A DNA stretch of 64,000 nt from JABCYV01 sp963696025 (GTDB lineage Bacteria; Acidobacteriota; Terriglobia; Terriglobales; Acidobacteriaceae). Numbering within the stretch: the stretch's first letter is position 1; each line of letters starts with the position of its first letter. The stretch is taken from NCBI GenBank assembly GCA_963696025.1, contig CAVOII010000005.1:62001-126000 (forward strand), given 5' to 3'. The position numbers were made by a program, and so were the translations under genes. Below, piece after piece: positions 44,090 to 52,375 of the stretch. The notes beneath the pieces were generated by a model, which made no database searches, was not told the DNA's origin, and saw only the letters and a list, made by a program, of their open reading frames with translations.

Positions 44090-45237
44090 AGTTGCTCCGT
44101 TCTGGGATTTTAGCAATCTGCGCAATACGCCGGTGACCCCTCGTCCACAGCGCTATCTTAGCTCCGAGCAGTAAAAGTGCCTACGCTCGAAGATAAACTG
44201 CGGTAATTCAAAAACCCGAGTCTCAGCGTTCTCAAATTCAAACTCCTTCGCACAGTCCGGCACACTGCGTTCGATGCGTCGCAAGACGGTCAGGGCGTGC
44301 CACACGCGCCGCACCCACCAATTGCCACGGCTCGTAAAATTTGTGCATAACGAGACAATGGGATACCGCTAGTCGTCGCCAAACAGCTTCGTCCTTACCA
44401 CTTCGTGCGTGATCAAGGCCGCGTTCTTCGACTGGGAGGAGCGACATTCAGCTATTTCGCAGGCGAGAAGTCATCTATTTGTTGTTGGAGAATCAGGAAT
44501 GGCTGATCCTGCGTTTCGAGCACAGTCGACCTGCGCATATGGCCAGTCGGCAGGAAGCTATCAGGCTCAGCTCGTCACGAACACATGCAGCCGCTTCCGA
44601 GGAACGAATATCGGAGAATCTCCTGCGTCGGCCATTGCGGCGGAGGAGGGCTCAGCGCGGGACGGAATTGGTGAAAAACGGGTGATTTTGCCTCAAGACT
44701 GGGTCAAAAGAATCTGGCGAGAGCCGGCGTGGATGCCACAGTAGGGTGGGCAGCACACGGCAGGTCTCACCCAGACAAATCAGAATCAGCGTTCTTCAAC
44801 TCTGCATCCTCATCACGGTGCCCCAATTGACCTTGCATGCTGGTGTTGCCACCTTGCTTCTACGGGTCCTGTTCCGTAGCGCCCTTGCTCCGATCTTGAT
44901 CCTTCGATTTGTCCATGGAGGCTTTCTCCCCTCGCTCAACTATGGCACTCTCGATACGACTAGGGGATGGCGTCGGCTCCTCTGAGGGCGACACGGTCAT
45001 CTCAGCAAGAACCACTGCACTGGAGCAAGTATAAGAAGTGCGATACTGACCGTAAGGCATAGCGCATCGGAAGTTCGCTGCCGGCTTCTTCTAGCGTGTT
45101 CACCGAGAAAAGGCACTTCGCTGGCTCCAATTCCATAACTCTAGGGCCTCTTCCCGAGCGAGTCTGGCCAAAATTGCACATTTCGCCCAAATCTTCGCGT
45201 TGCCAACCCGCGTAACTGTCTAAACGGGCGATTACAC
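44090..45237. other. 1.1 kb with no firmly supported gene
   Basis: I see no RNA gene or mobile element here. Around 44446-44560 a frame reading 'REVIYLLLENQEWLILRFEH' followed by 'SRPAHMASRQEAIRL' looks protein-like and seems to shift frame afterwards, so it may be a decayed small DUF2188-like gene. The rest shows only short overlapping frames. Confidence 0.35.
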
Positions 45238-45435
45238 TCACGCAGCGTTCTGACTTGCATCCAGAGGTGAAATTAGATCCCAAGGCACATCTATTTGCAG
45301 AACGACTACGCCCTTTGTGCTTTTAACCTCGGCGACTTTCTTCTGAGAATCAACTTTGGTCACTACATATGTTCCGGTGAATTTTGGATCTTTGACAAAA
45401 ACCGTATCGCCCACTTTTGGTGTTTTGGTCGGCAT
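45238..45435 (-). CDS. Small SH3/KOW-like beta protein
   Basis: 65 residues: 'KVGDTVFVKDPKFTGTYVVT' and 'KKVAEVKSTKGVVVLQIDVP', the alternating pattern of a small five-stranded barrel. There is no strong ribosome site. Unknown function. Confidence 0.5.
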   Translation of the reverse strand: MPTKTPKVGDTVFVKDPKFTGTYVVTKVDSQKKVAEVKSTKGVVVLQIDVPWDLISPLDASQNAA

Positions 45436-45575
45436 GCGAATAGTTTCCCATAACCCCGTTTACATTGCCAGTCTGTGGAAAGTCGCCCTATGTTCGGGCC
45501 ACCTATTGCGAGGAGTCGTGCGCAACAGTCGCGGCAGTAGGTGCGGGCAGGAAAAGGCTCCTTCAATGTGATGTG

Positions 45576-45947
45576 TTATTCAAACTGCTGAAACTTCGGA
45601 GCTAGGGATCGGACTTTTTGCAGGGCTTCATCCAGGACACGCTTCTTTTCTCCCTCCGCAAAACGCTTCTCTTCCCGTTCCAAGACCCGAAGGTTGTTCA
45701 GCGCATCTTCGATTGCTTGACGCTCTTGTGCGTGAAGACCGGGGAGCTGTTTCAGCTTTTCCAGGCGGCTAGAAATTGCAATGCGGGCCTCGCCAATGCG
45801 CCCCGTCATTGCCGCGTGTTCCAACTCCATCAGAGCCGTTCGGTAAACATTCGGTCGTGTGTCGCCGTCTCGAAGACCGAATTCGTATTCTCTGCGCCAA
45901 TGCGATTTCGGCAGAAGAATCCAACGACTTGAATGCGGTTCTTTCAC
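45576..45947 (-). CDS. Helical hypothetical protein, paralogue of 46576-46860
   Basis: 123 residues. Core 'YRTALMELEHAAMTGRIGEA' and 'IEDALNNLRVLEREEKRF' aligns with 'YRAALLEVDLKKLTEHVAEA' and 'IQDAISTLRVIKRESLNF' of the gene 0.6 kb away. Both run antiparallel helices of about 25 residues. The first 30 residues vary. The start is uncertain. The family is conserved in Acidobacteriota islands, but I know no function. Confidence 0.6.
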   Translation of the reverse strand: MKEPHSSRWILLPKSHWRREYEFGLRDGDTRPNVYRTALMELEHAAMTGRIGEARIAISSRLEKLKQLPGLHAQERQAIEDALNNLRVLEREEKRFAEGEKKRVLDEALQKVRSLAPKFQQFE

Positions 45948-46070
45948 TGCGATCTGCGCTTCAGGAACACGCGCGACGCCTGAGAGCTCTAGCAGCCGCC
46001 AGCCTCACTACTCAGCGTTTCCCATCGGAACGACGTAAGACTGCCTAAGGAATTGGAATATCACTAGGCA

Positions 46071-46241
46071 ATGAAACACGAAGAGCTCAGATGGAATCCT
46101 GCTACTAGGGAGTGGTTCTGCCCTAAATGCGGTCGAACGTCCGATCATGTCATCGAACATGATGCACAAGGGGAATGGGATGAATATGAGTGTCGCGTGC
46201 CGTCTGTGGAAGGTACTGAAGATCGGCGACGGCTACGCTAA
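46071..46241 (+). CDS. Small zinc-ribbon-like protein, 56 residues
   Basis: The product begins 'MKHEELRWNPATREWFCPKC' and continues 'GRTSDHVIEHDAQGEWDEYE', with CxxC plus a later Cys and two His that could hold a zinc. It sits between the two paralogous helical genes, on the opposite strand. There is no strong ribosome site. Confidence 0.5.
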   Translation: MKHEELRWNPATREWFCPKCGRTSDHVIEHDAQGEWDEYECRVPSVEGTEDRRRLR

Positions 46242-46575
46242 AATCAGCACCCTGCGTCGCCGCACAAGCGGCCCTGAATGTTCAATACCCATACATACTG
46301 TGTTTTTTGTGCCAAGCGCCCACTACCTTGTAGGTCGGTAGTTTCGGAGTGCGTTGATTCATTCAGCATGCTCTGGAGCAGGAGGATCGTGCTGAGCTGA
46401 AACTAACCGTTTGATGTAGCAATCCTCATGAACTGCTTTGCCGTCTTCGTTTCAAGCGCGATAGGTTTGTTGCAGATGGAGCACAACGGATCACTCATAA
46501 AAAGCCGTCCTAAGGCTGCGTGGGGGAGGGGGGAGGAACTCGGACAAGTAAAGTTTCGCATTCCAGCACGCAGTC
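46242..46575. other. No supported gene
   Basis: 334 bases without a convincing reading frame. A G-rich run 'gggggaggggggaggaactc' at about 46522 stands out but has no visible role. Confidence 0.4.
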
Positions 46576-46860
46576 CTAAGAGCCGCCTGAGCCGGATTCC
46601 CAGTCAGGAAAATTGAGGCTTTCCCGCTTAATAACCCTCAATGTGCTGATCGCATCCTGGATGACCTGACGCTCGGCTTGTTCGTCCTGACTCTCGCTCA
46701 ATTGCTGGAGGCGTTTTAAAATCGCCGCTTCAGCCTCCGCTACATGCTCAGTCAGCTTCTTGAGATCGACTTCGAGCAGCGCAGCTCGGTAGGGGCGCTC
46801 CCATTCGGGATAACGGAGGGAAGGTAAACGGCCAAGTCGTGCAAAATCTGAAGTTGTCAT
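46576..46860 (-). CDS. Helical hypothetical protein, paralogue of 45576-45947
   Basis: 94 residues, with the same helical core (see the gene at 45576) preceded by a short N-terminus 'MTTSDFARLGRLPSLRYPEW'. Its end has an acidic 'FPDWESGSGGS' tail. Likely a tandem duplication with later divergence. Confidence 0.6.
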   Translation of the reverse strand: MTTSDFARLGRLPSLRYPEWERPYRAALLEVDLKKLTEHVAEAEAAILKRLQQLSESQDEQAERQVIQDAISTLRVIKRESLNFPDWESGSGGS

Positions 46861-47129
46861 CGGTGGCCTCCGGTGCGGTTCTGTCGGATCGGGGGAGGGG
46901 GAGTGGCACTAAACATGACAATCATACGGCGAACCGTTTGAATGTCAAGTGGGGAAACCCCGATTGCTGTGACCGGAGCCGTTTTGTTCGTTGGAAAACT
47001 GACAGGAGTGCTTGGTTGATAGTAGAATTACACGTTCAATGCGCGACTACGACCAGGAAGAGTGGGTTGGTCTATTCGTCTATTCCGAAAAGCGACAGCA
47101 CGACTTGGGCGTCTTTTTCCGATTGGGAA

Positions 47130-47507
47130 TCACGCTTGAACGGCTCTTAGCAAATCCTCGGCCTGATCGACCAGAGTCTTCATGCTTGCCGCCTTGGAAA
47201 CCAATGCACTGACCCCGGCAGCGAACGCTTCGCGCTCCACTGTTTTGTTGTCGTGAAGAGTGAACAGAATGATGGGCGCTTCGGGCAGTATCTGTCTGAG
47301 TAACGGGGCAACTTCTAGCCCGTTCATGATCGGCATCGACAAGTCCAGCACGATGAGATTAGGTCTCAATTCGCGTGCTTTCTCGATTGCCTCTCGCCCG
47401 TTCTCTGCTTCCCCGCAGACTTTCCAACCTGAGATATCCGCGAAGGTCATCCGCAACAGATGCCGGATCGTGACATTGTCATCGACGATGAGAATGCATT
47501 TGGGCAT
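47130..47507 (-). CDS. Single-domain response regulator
   Basis: 125 residues. NarL-type receiver: 'CILIVDDNVTIRHLLRMTF', phospho-acceptor 'NLIVLDLSMPIMNGLEVAP', switch residue in 'APIILFTLHDNKTV' and lysine in 'GVSALVSKAASMKTLV'. All key positions are present. There is no output domain or adjacent kinase; such orphans often act by protein-protein contact. Confidence 0.88.
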   Translation of the reverse strand: MPKCILIVDDNVTIRHLLRMTFADISGWKVCGEAENGREAIEKARELRPNLIVLDLSMPIMNGLEVAPLLRQILPEAPIILFTLHDNKTVEREAFAAGVSALVSKAASMKTLVDQAEDLLRAVQA

Positions 47508-47717
47508 GACACATCCCGACAGTCAGAACCTCAGCCCGTGAGATGCGCGGTTGTGCTACAGGTTGGCTGAGATTACCGGGACGCGAGTGTCTCGGGTATT
47601 AAATACAGCCATGATGCAAGCATTGAAAGCTTGCGCATCACAGTTTTGCGCCTCAGCTTGCGCTCGTTGTGAGAGGCGGTTACCTTTCTCGTGCAGTGCT
47701 CGGTCATCACAGCCTTA

Positions 47718-48101
47718 TTACTGCTGCTTTTCCAGCTTCTGGTACAGCTTCGTGAGTACGAACATGGAAGTGCCGCCAATCAACATGAAATCGCCGATGC
47801 TGAAGAAATGGAGGGATGCGTGGTCCGCCAGAAAGAGCCAGTGGTTATTCGTCTCCGCCGCCTGCCAGATAGGTGATGCGGCTCGGAAGTGCGTCGGCAT
47901 ACCAACCACGGGCATCACGCCCCCATTCAACTCGGTAACCGTTGCGTTCAAAACCAGACCCAGCAGAACGATGAAGCCGGTAGAGTGGCGAATGACGTTC
48001 TTCGAACGAATCATCCAGATCGCACTGAGCCAGAAGGCCGCACAGATCGCGACATTTGGATGGGCTTTCCACAGCAGCCAGAGAATGACGGTGAGCATCA
48101 T
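47718..48101 (-). CDS. Small membrane protein with four hydrophobic segments
   Basis: 127 residues from the tandem ATG at 48101; the longer frame to 48245 lacks hydrophobic pattern and a ribosome site, while ggag precedes 48101. Four hydrophobic segments and conserved-looking polar loops 'VTELNGGVMPVVGMPTHFR' and 'HWLFLADHASLHFFSIGDF' recall the DUF5317 family of bacterial membrane proteins. Function unknown. Confidence 0.6.
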   Translation of the reverse strand: MMLTVILWLLWKAHPNVAICAAFWLSAIWMIRSKNVIRHSTGFIVLLGLVLNATVTELNGGVMPVVGMPTHFRAASPIWQAAETNNHWLFLADHASLHFFSIGDFMLIGGTSMFVLTKLYQKLEKQQ

Positions 48102-48520
48102 GTTTCTTCTCCGTCGGGGACCATCCGGTGGAGGAGGAAATCCGTCCAGGTCTTTAAGCAGTTTTCCCGCCAAAACGAACGTTGGGCAAATTGGCTTTGC
48201 CACCAAGTACATGCGGCACCCGGTTCGGAAGTGGATGTGCGACAAAAGCGACGGATTTTCTCAACAAGTCGCCATGTTTTGTCGGGTCACATGATCTGAA
48301 AGTACATGTGGCGGACCACACCACGTTGACACGGTACAGCCCCCCGTTCGTAACTCTCAGTAATCAGACTGCAGTGCTATTCCGGTCTGCATGTTTACCA
48401 GTTAGGCTGCGATTAAGCCGATCCGATCAGTGCCACCAGGCTAACGAATCCAACGAAGTAAATCCGACGGTCCGAGTATCCCTTCCGCCGAATGCAAATT
48501 GAATTAGAGAAGAAAAAAAC
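48102..48520. other. No supported gene
   Basis: 419 bases upstream of the PEP-CTERM gene. I see neither a gene nor a repeat. The last 30 bases (tagagaagaaaaaaac) hold the likely ribosome site of the next gene. Confidence 0.4.
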
Positions 48521-49114
48521 ATGAACAAGCTTTTCGCCACACTCGTCATTGCGCTGACACTCTCTGCGTCGGCGTTCGGAACATCAATCCCACTGCCCGG
48601 AAGCAACGGCACTCCCGCCGTCGGCGAGTTTTACCCCGGCTGGAGCGAGGTCTACTCTTACGGCAATTTCAACAAGGGCGGCAACACCGGTCAATTCGAG
48701 TTCTACGGCTATGGGTCAGGTAGCATGACGACCGGCGCGGTCTACGACTACTACTCGAACTCGAAGAACGGGACGACAACCGACCTCTTCGGCAATCTCA
48801 GCGACATGAAGTACAACCCTTCGACTGGAAACTTCCACGGGACGTTCTCTGACGGGTACGACTACACGTATTCGAATCAGACGGGCCGGTGGACGTACAC
48901 AAGTCTCGCCGGTCTTTATTTCAACGATTCGTCAAATATTACGCTGACGAATTACGGCGGCGGGTACAACTACGGCGGTGGAACAAACCGAGGCGGATCA
49001 ATTTCGAGTATGACGACACCTGAGCCGGAAAGTTTGCTTCTTCTCGGGACTGGCCTAGTCGGCATCGGCCTCGTCACAAGGAAGAAGTTTAATCAGGCTG
49101 CAGCGGTCGCTTAG
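48521..49114 (+). CDS. PEP-CTERM exosortase-sorted secreted protein
   Basis: 197 residues. Signal peptide ('ATLVIALTLSASAFGTS'), a Gly/Tyr/Ser/Asn-rich beta domain ('GYGSGSMTTGAVYDYYS') and a classic sorting tail 'PEPESLLLLGTGLVGIGLVT' plus 'RKKF'. PEP-CTERM proteins are exported, cut by EpsH/exosortase and often kept in the exopolysaccharide matrix. No exosortase gene is in view, but it must be elsewhere in the genome. Confidence 0.9.
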   Translation: MNKLFATLVIALTLSASAFGTSIPLPGSNGTPAVGEFYPGWSEVYSYGNFNKGGNTGQFEFYGYGSGSMTTGAVYDYYSNSKNGTTTDLFGNLSDMKYNPSTGNFHGTFSDGYDYTYSNQTGRWTYTSLAGLYFNDSSNITLTNYGGGYNYGGGTNRGGSISSMTTPEPESLLLLGTGLVGIGLVTRKKFNQAAAVA

Positions 49115-49222
49115 TCAATCGGAATCGGGAGGGCACAGCCTCCCACATTCAGGTTTATCGTCGGGTTTGCCATGACTTCTCTAACTCCCCGAAATGTAAA
49201 CTTATTTTCGTTCACGTCAGTT

Positions 49223-49807
49223 TCAAAACAAAACTGAGGGAACGAGTTGCTGGTATAAATGCTCGGCTCGAACCCGAACTCCTGGTTCCCCGAGCTTGGC
49301 CAGCCACTCGGCGCGATGACGGGGAGCATAGACGCCGGCGCCACTGCAGGGAATGGCCCAGCTACGGTACAGGGCTTTGATCCGATTCATCACGCGGGTC
49401 ACATCTTTGGTGATCGTCAGGTAGCTCCGTGCCAACTCTTTTAAGGCGCGTATTCCATGCTCTTCGTGGTACACCGGCTTGAGTTGGTTGGTGCGTAACC
49501 ACTCGGCCAGCTTTTGTGCGTCGATCCGGTCACTCTTGTTGCCCTCTTTCAACAGAGCCGCCTTTCGCGGATCGCAAACTTCCAGCCGGCTGACATGGGG
49601 TTTCAGGAGATGGTGTAGCCAGGCAGCCGAGGTTCCTTCCTCGAAGGTCAGGGACAGAGTCCCGTGTAATCCTTGGATGAACTCAACCATCGTGTCCGCT
49701 TTGGTCTCCAGCAGGCATTCCATGAGCAGCTTGCCATGAGCATCCATCACGGCAGCGGAAATAGTGGCCTGATGAACATCCATGCCGATATACTTTTCCT
49801 GATTCAT
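49223..49807 (-). pseudogene. IS110-family transposase, C-terminally truncated
   Basis: 195 residues from ATG 49807, clearly related to the full copy at 58706: 'YIGMDVHQATISAAVM', 'LKEGNKSDRIDAQKLAEW', 'VTRVMNRIKALYRSWAIPC'. Homology stops after 'RAEHLYQQL', near 49240, so the C-terminal domain and right end are gone. The left-end hairpin 'ggcgctccttttcgctagc' paired with 'gcgaaaag...ggcgcc' type sequence remains at 49808-49877. Confidence 0.85.
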
Positions 49808-49972
49808 AAAGGCGCTCCTTTTCGCTAGCTTGGCGATCCGAACACTCACAATCTATCGCAAAAGTGGGCGCCTTTTTATATTGCGTGAAATGGCGATTTT
49901 GCACCACTTGAGGCGCGTCAGTTTCATTTCCTTCCCTGTCCACTTGTTGGCATCCGGGGAGTAACCAGAACC

Positions 49973-50776
49973 TTAGCGACTTAAGCGGTGCCGGACTGCA
50001 ATCCCAATCACAACCCGAGAACCGAACAACACCAGCCCAACCCCAAGTGCAATGTGGTGGGTCGAAGCGGCATGCAACACTGCCCGGACCAGCTCTCGAA
50101 TATCCGAGAACATTGTCGCCATCTCGAACGAAATCAGGAACGCCGCTGTATAGAACACTTGTGGCTTGGCTTCCATGAATGCAAGTAGTGGACGCGCGAC
50201 ACTCGAACGAATCCCTTCGATCTTGAGTGCTGCCCAGACTAACGCAACCCCAATTCCCGCGCCCACAACGACATCGGACGCATAGTGGATGCCGAGATAC
50301 ATTCGAGGCAGGCAGATCCATACCGCCAGGTACAGCACGATTGGAATCGTGAGACGGCGGGATAGCCGGATCAGCCCAAACCCCAGGGCGCCGAGAAATG
50401 CTGCGTGGTCGCTTGGAAATGAACTCAAATCTACGAAACCGGAAGGTATCGGGATCGATAATGGCTGATGCTGCAGATTCAGATCGTACAATGGCCGAAC
50501 TCGAAAGGGAGCAAACGTAGCCACCATGCGGGTGATGAAGAGACCCGCTAGTGTTCCAACAAGAATCGTGAGGATCGTATTTCGCCGTTCCTGCTGATCC
50601 CGCTCTTCGCGAAACCAGAAGTACCAATACAGGGAAATAAACAGACCGCTCTTGAATAAAATATTTGACTCTAGATGGGAGATAAGCCGATCAAAAAACC
50701 AACTACCGTGAAGGCAGCTCAACCAGGAGTAGACGCGGATATCCATGCCCTGGATCAGCCGCAGCAACGTGTGCAT
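49973..50776 (-). CDS. PAP2-family membrane phosphatase
   Basis: 267 residues, 5-6 membrane helices. Phosphatase motifs: 'FAPFRVRPLYD' (RP of motif 1, with no lysine in the usual place), 'SSFPSDHAAFLGALGFGL' (motif 2) and 'RMYLGIHYASDVVVGAGI' (motif 3). It likely dephosphorylates undecaprenyl pyrophosphate or phosphatidic-acid-type lipids. C-terminal 60 residues are extra membrane segments. Confidence 0.85.
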   Translation of the reverse strand: MHTLLRLIQGMDIRVYSWLSCLHGSWFFDRLISHLESNILFKSGLFISLYWYFWFREERDQQERRNTILTILVGTLAGLFITRMVATFAPFRVRPLYDLNLQHQPLSIPIPSGFVDLSSFPSDHAAFLGALGFGLIRLSRRLTIPIVLYLAVWICLPRMYLGIHYASDVVVGAGIGVALVWAALKIEGIRSSVARPLLAFMEAKPQVFYTAAFLISFEMATMFSDIRELVRAVLHAASTHHIALGVGLVLFGSRVVIGIAVRHRLSR

Positions 50777-50856
50777 AAATCTCCTGCGCTGACCGGAGTT
50801 CTGTTCCTAATCGCGCATTCTCATCAAGCATTCTACACAGAGTTTGCAGAGTCACG

Positions 50857-50900
50857 GATAACTGATGCCATAACGACTGTCGTTAGAGATGTTGTAAACA
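50857..50900 (+). repeat. Palindromic site matching the flanks of the 61-64 kb IS110 element (unoccupied)
   Basis: Reads 'gataactgatgccataacga' and then 'gtcgttagagatgttgtaaa', with the near-perfect palindrome TAACGAC-T-GTCGTTA (50871-50885). The left half recurs at 62691-62712 (inverted) and 63581-63605; the right half recurs at 61274-61298 (inverted). Each of these abuts an IS110 copy, so this looks like an empty target. Confidence 0.7.
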
Positions 50901-51016
50901 GCCTGGTTACGTCAATCATCACAACAGTACCGTTAGAAGGGGAGTCTCGATCAGTGCTGCTTCCTAGTAGGCTGAAGCGATAGATAGAGCACTGGCCGTT
51001 CTTCTTCGGACACGCT

Positions 51017-51724
51017 ATGATATCGCCCTCGATCATGGAGACGAGACCAGTAGCTCTAGTGTTTGCAGTCTCGGTGATCTTGGGGTTGACTCCGCGACTG
51101 GCAGTCGCATCCGGCGGCGAGAATAATGGCTCCGGTGCGGTTGTGGTAACAGATTTTTCCGCCGAGGACTTCGACTGGCGGTACATCGTTCCTTCTCTCT
51201 TCACTGCCGCTTCCCTGCCGGGAGAGCAAGCAATTAAGACAATTCTGGAGAACTCGCGGGTGCTTCGCACCTATGTCGCTAAGCAACTTAGAGGCGAGTG
51301 CACCACGCATAGAAGACTCTGTGCAACCACGGGCGACACCTCCGTGCGCGGTGAGGAAGTGAGCAAACGGATCGACGAGATCGTACAGGAAGGAATCTTT
51401 CATCGGCACAAAACGGCAATTGTTGACTACTCGCTCGAACAACCTTTCGCTTTTTCCGAAATTGCCGCTGTGAAAACGGAGAACCGTCAAGACGCCTACG
51501 TCATGCTGCGATTTCCCGACCACAGCTATAGGGCATGGCAACTGCAGGCCAAGCATGGCGCGCCGTATGACACTAATATTGTTCAGTGGTACAGCATCTT
51601 CGAATATCGACTGGAGAATCCACGATACGTCGGCAAAGCCGTATTCGAGATTGATCCTACCGACGGCGCAGTGCTAAAAGTCGCCATCAGCGTCAAGCCC
51701 AAGAAAGTGAAAAATGTTCGCTAA
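51017..51724 (+). CDS. Secreted hypothetical protein
   Basis: 235 residues. Signal peptide ('VALVFAVSVILGLTPRLAVA'), then a domain with 'DFDWRYIVPSLFTAASLPGE' and a C-terminal 'YDTNIVQWYSIFEYRLENPR' ending basic. Two cysteines ('CTTHRRLC') may form a disulfide. It sits between the site at 50857 and the one at 51795. No family recognised. Confidence 0.6.
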   Translation: MISPSIMETRPVALVFAVSVILGLTPRLAVASGGENNGSGAVVVTDFSAEDFDWRYIVPSLFTAASLPGEQAIKTILENSRVLRTYVAKQLRGECTTHRRLCATTGDTSVRGEEVSKRIDEIVQEGIFHRHKTAIVDYSLEQPFAFSEIAAVKTENRQDAYVMLRFPDHSYRAWQLQAKHGAPYDTNIVQWYSIFEYRLENPRYVGKAVFEIDPTDGAVLKVAISVKPKKVKNVR

Positions 51725-51794
51725 AGGTGGGACGAACACGGAAGTACGGGGCTTATCTCTCGCAAAATCCCGATTTCACTCAGAACCCGGGTCA

Positions 51795-51814
51795 ATGAGT
51801 GTGATCGCCTGATT
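51795..51814 (+). repeat. 20-bp site matching the right flank of the 58-60 kb IS110 element
   Basis: 'atgagtgtgatcgcctgatt' differs by one base from 60235-60254, directly beyond the right end of the IS110 copy at 58640. No IS is present here, so it may be an empty target or a scar. Confidence 0.55.
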
Positions 51815-51965
51815 CGAGCAGCATCGTGTTCATTCAAAATTACCACGTCGTGATCTTTCAAGAGAGACGTTCAGTAAAGCGGCTGTAAGATTCATCCGCT
51901 CGATATCCAACTTTGCAAAACTGAGTACTCGGGACTACACTTTTGCAGCCAAAGGAGGAATCACC

Positions 51966-52286
51966 ATGGCAACCGCACAAATGCCACACCCAAAAGTTGA
52001 CCCAGTCAAAGCCGATTCCCGCCACTACACTGTAGAGTTCGAGAACGAGAAAATCCGTGTGGTGCGCATTAAGTATGGAGCCAAAGAGAAGTCAGTCATG
52101 CACAGCCATCCCGAGTCGGTTTCAGTCTTCTTGAACGATTGCAAAGCCAAGTTCACATACCCAGATGGAAAGAGCGAAAACATTGAGGCGAAGGCAGGTC
52201 AAGTCATGCACATGGATGCCTTCGAACACGATCCCGAGAACCTTGGCGGCCCGTTTGAATTGATCCAAGTTGAACTAAAGAAGTAA
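51966..52286 (+). CDS. Cupin-fold small protein
   Basis: 106 residues, strong ribosome site (aaaggagg). Cupin signature 'KSVMHSHPESVSVFLND' with one pair of histidines and 'GQVMHMDAFEHDPENLGG' second motif. Probably metal binding. Unlike its neighbours it has a terminator immediately after. Confidence 0.75.
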   Translation: MATAQMPHPKVDPVKADSRHYTVEFENEKIRVVRIKYGAKEKSVMHSHPESVSVFLNDCKAKFTYPDGKSENIEAKAGQVMHMDAFEHDPENLGGPFELIQVELKK

Positions 52287-52298
52287 TCACTCGTTCAT

Positions 52299-52326
52299 GG
52301 GAGGCATTCCTGCCTCCCGTTTTTCT
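52299..52326 (+). terminator. Rho-independent terminator after the cupin gene
   Basis: GGGAGGCA (52299-52306), loop TTCC, TGCCTCCC (52311-52318), then GTTTTT. An 8-base GC-rich stem and T-run. Confidence 0.9.
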
Positions 52327-52375
52327 CCATCCCTCTCATCCCTCATTCAGTGAATTGGTGAAACATCGCGATTTC

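Noticed and set aside
44409..44744. 111-codon frame on the plus strand
   Set aside because: Part of it looks protein-like in another frame, but there is no start signal or intact domain; listed only as a possible remnant.
50857..50900. Possible integron attC site
   Set aside because: It has a palindrome and GTTAGAG-like word but not the paired R'/R'' (RYYYAAC/GTTRRRY) arrangement or an integron integrase nearby; its link to IS110 flanks explains it better.
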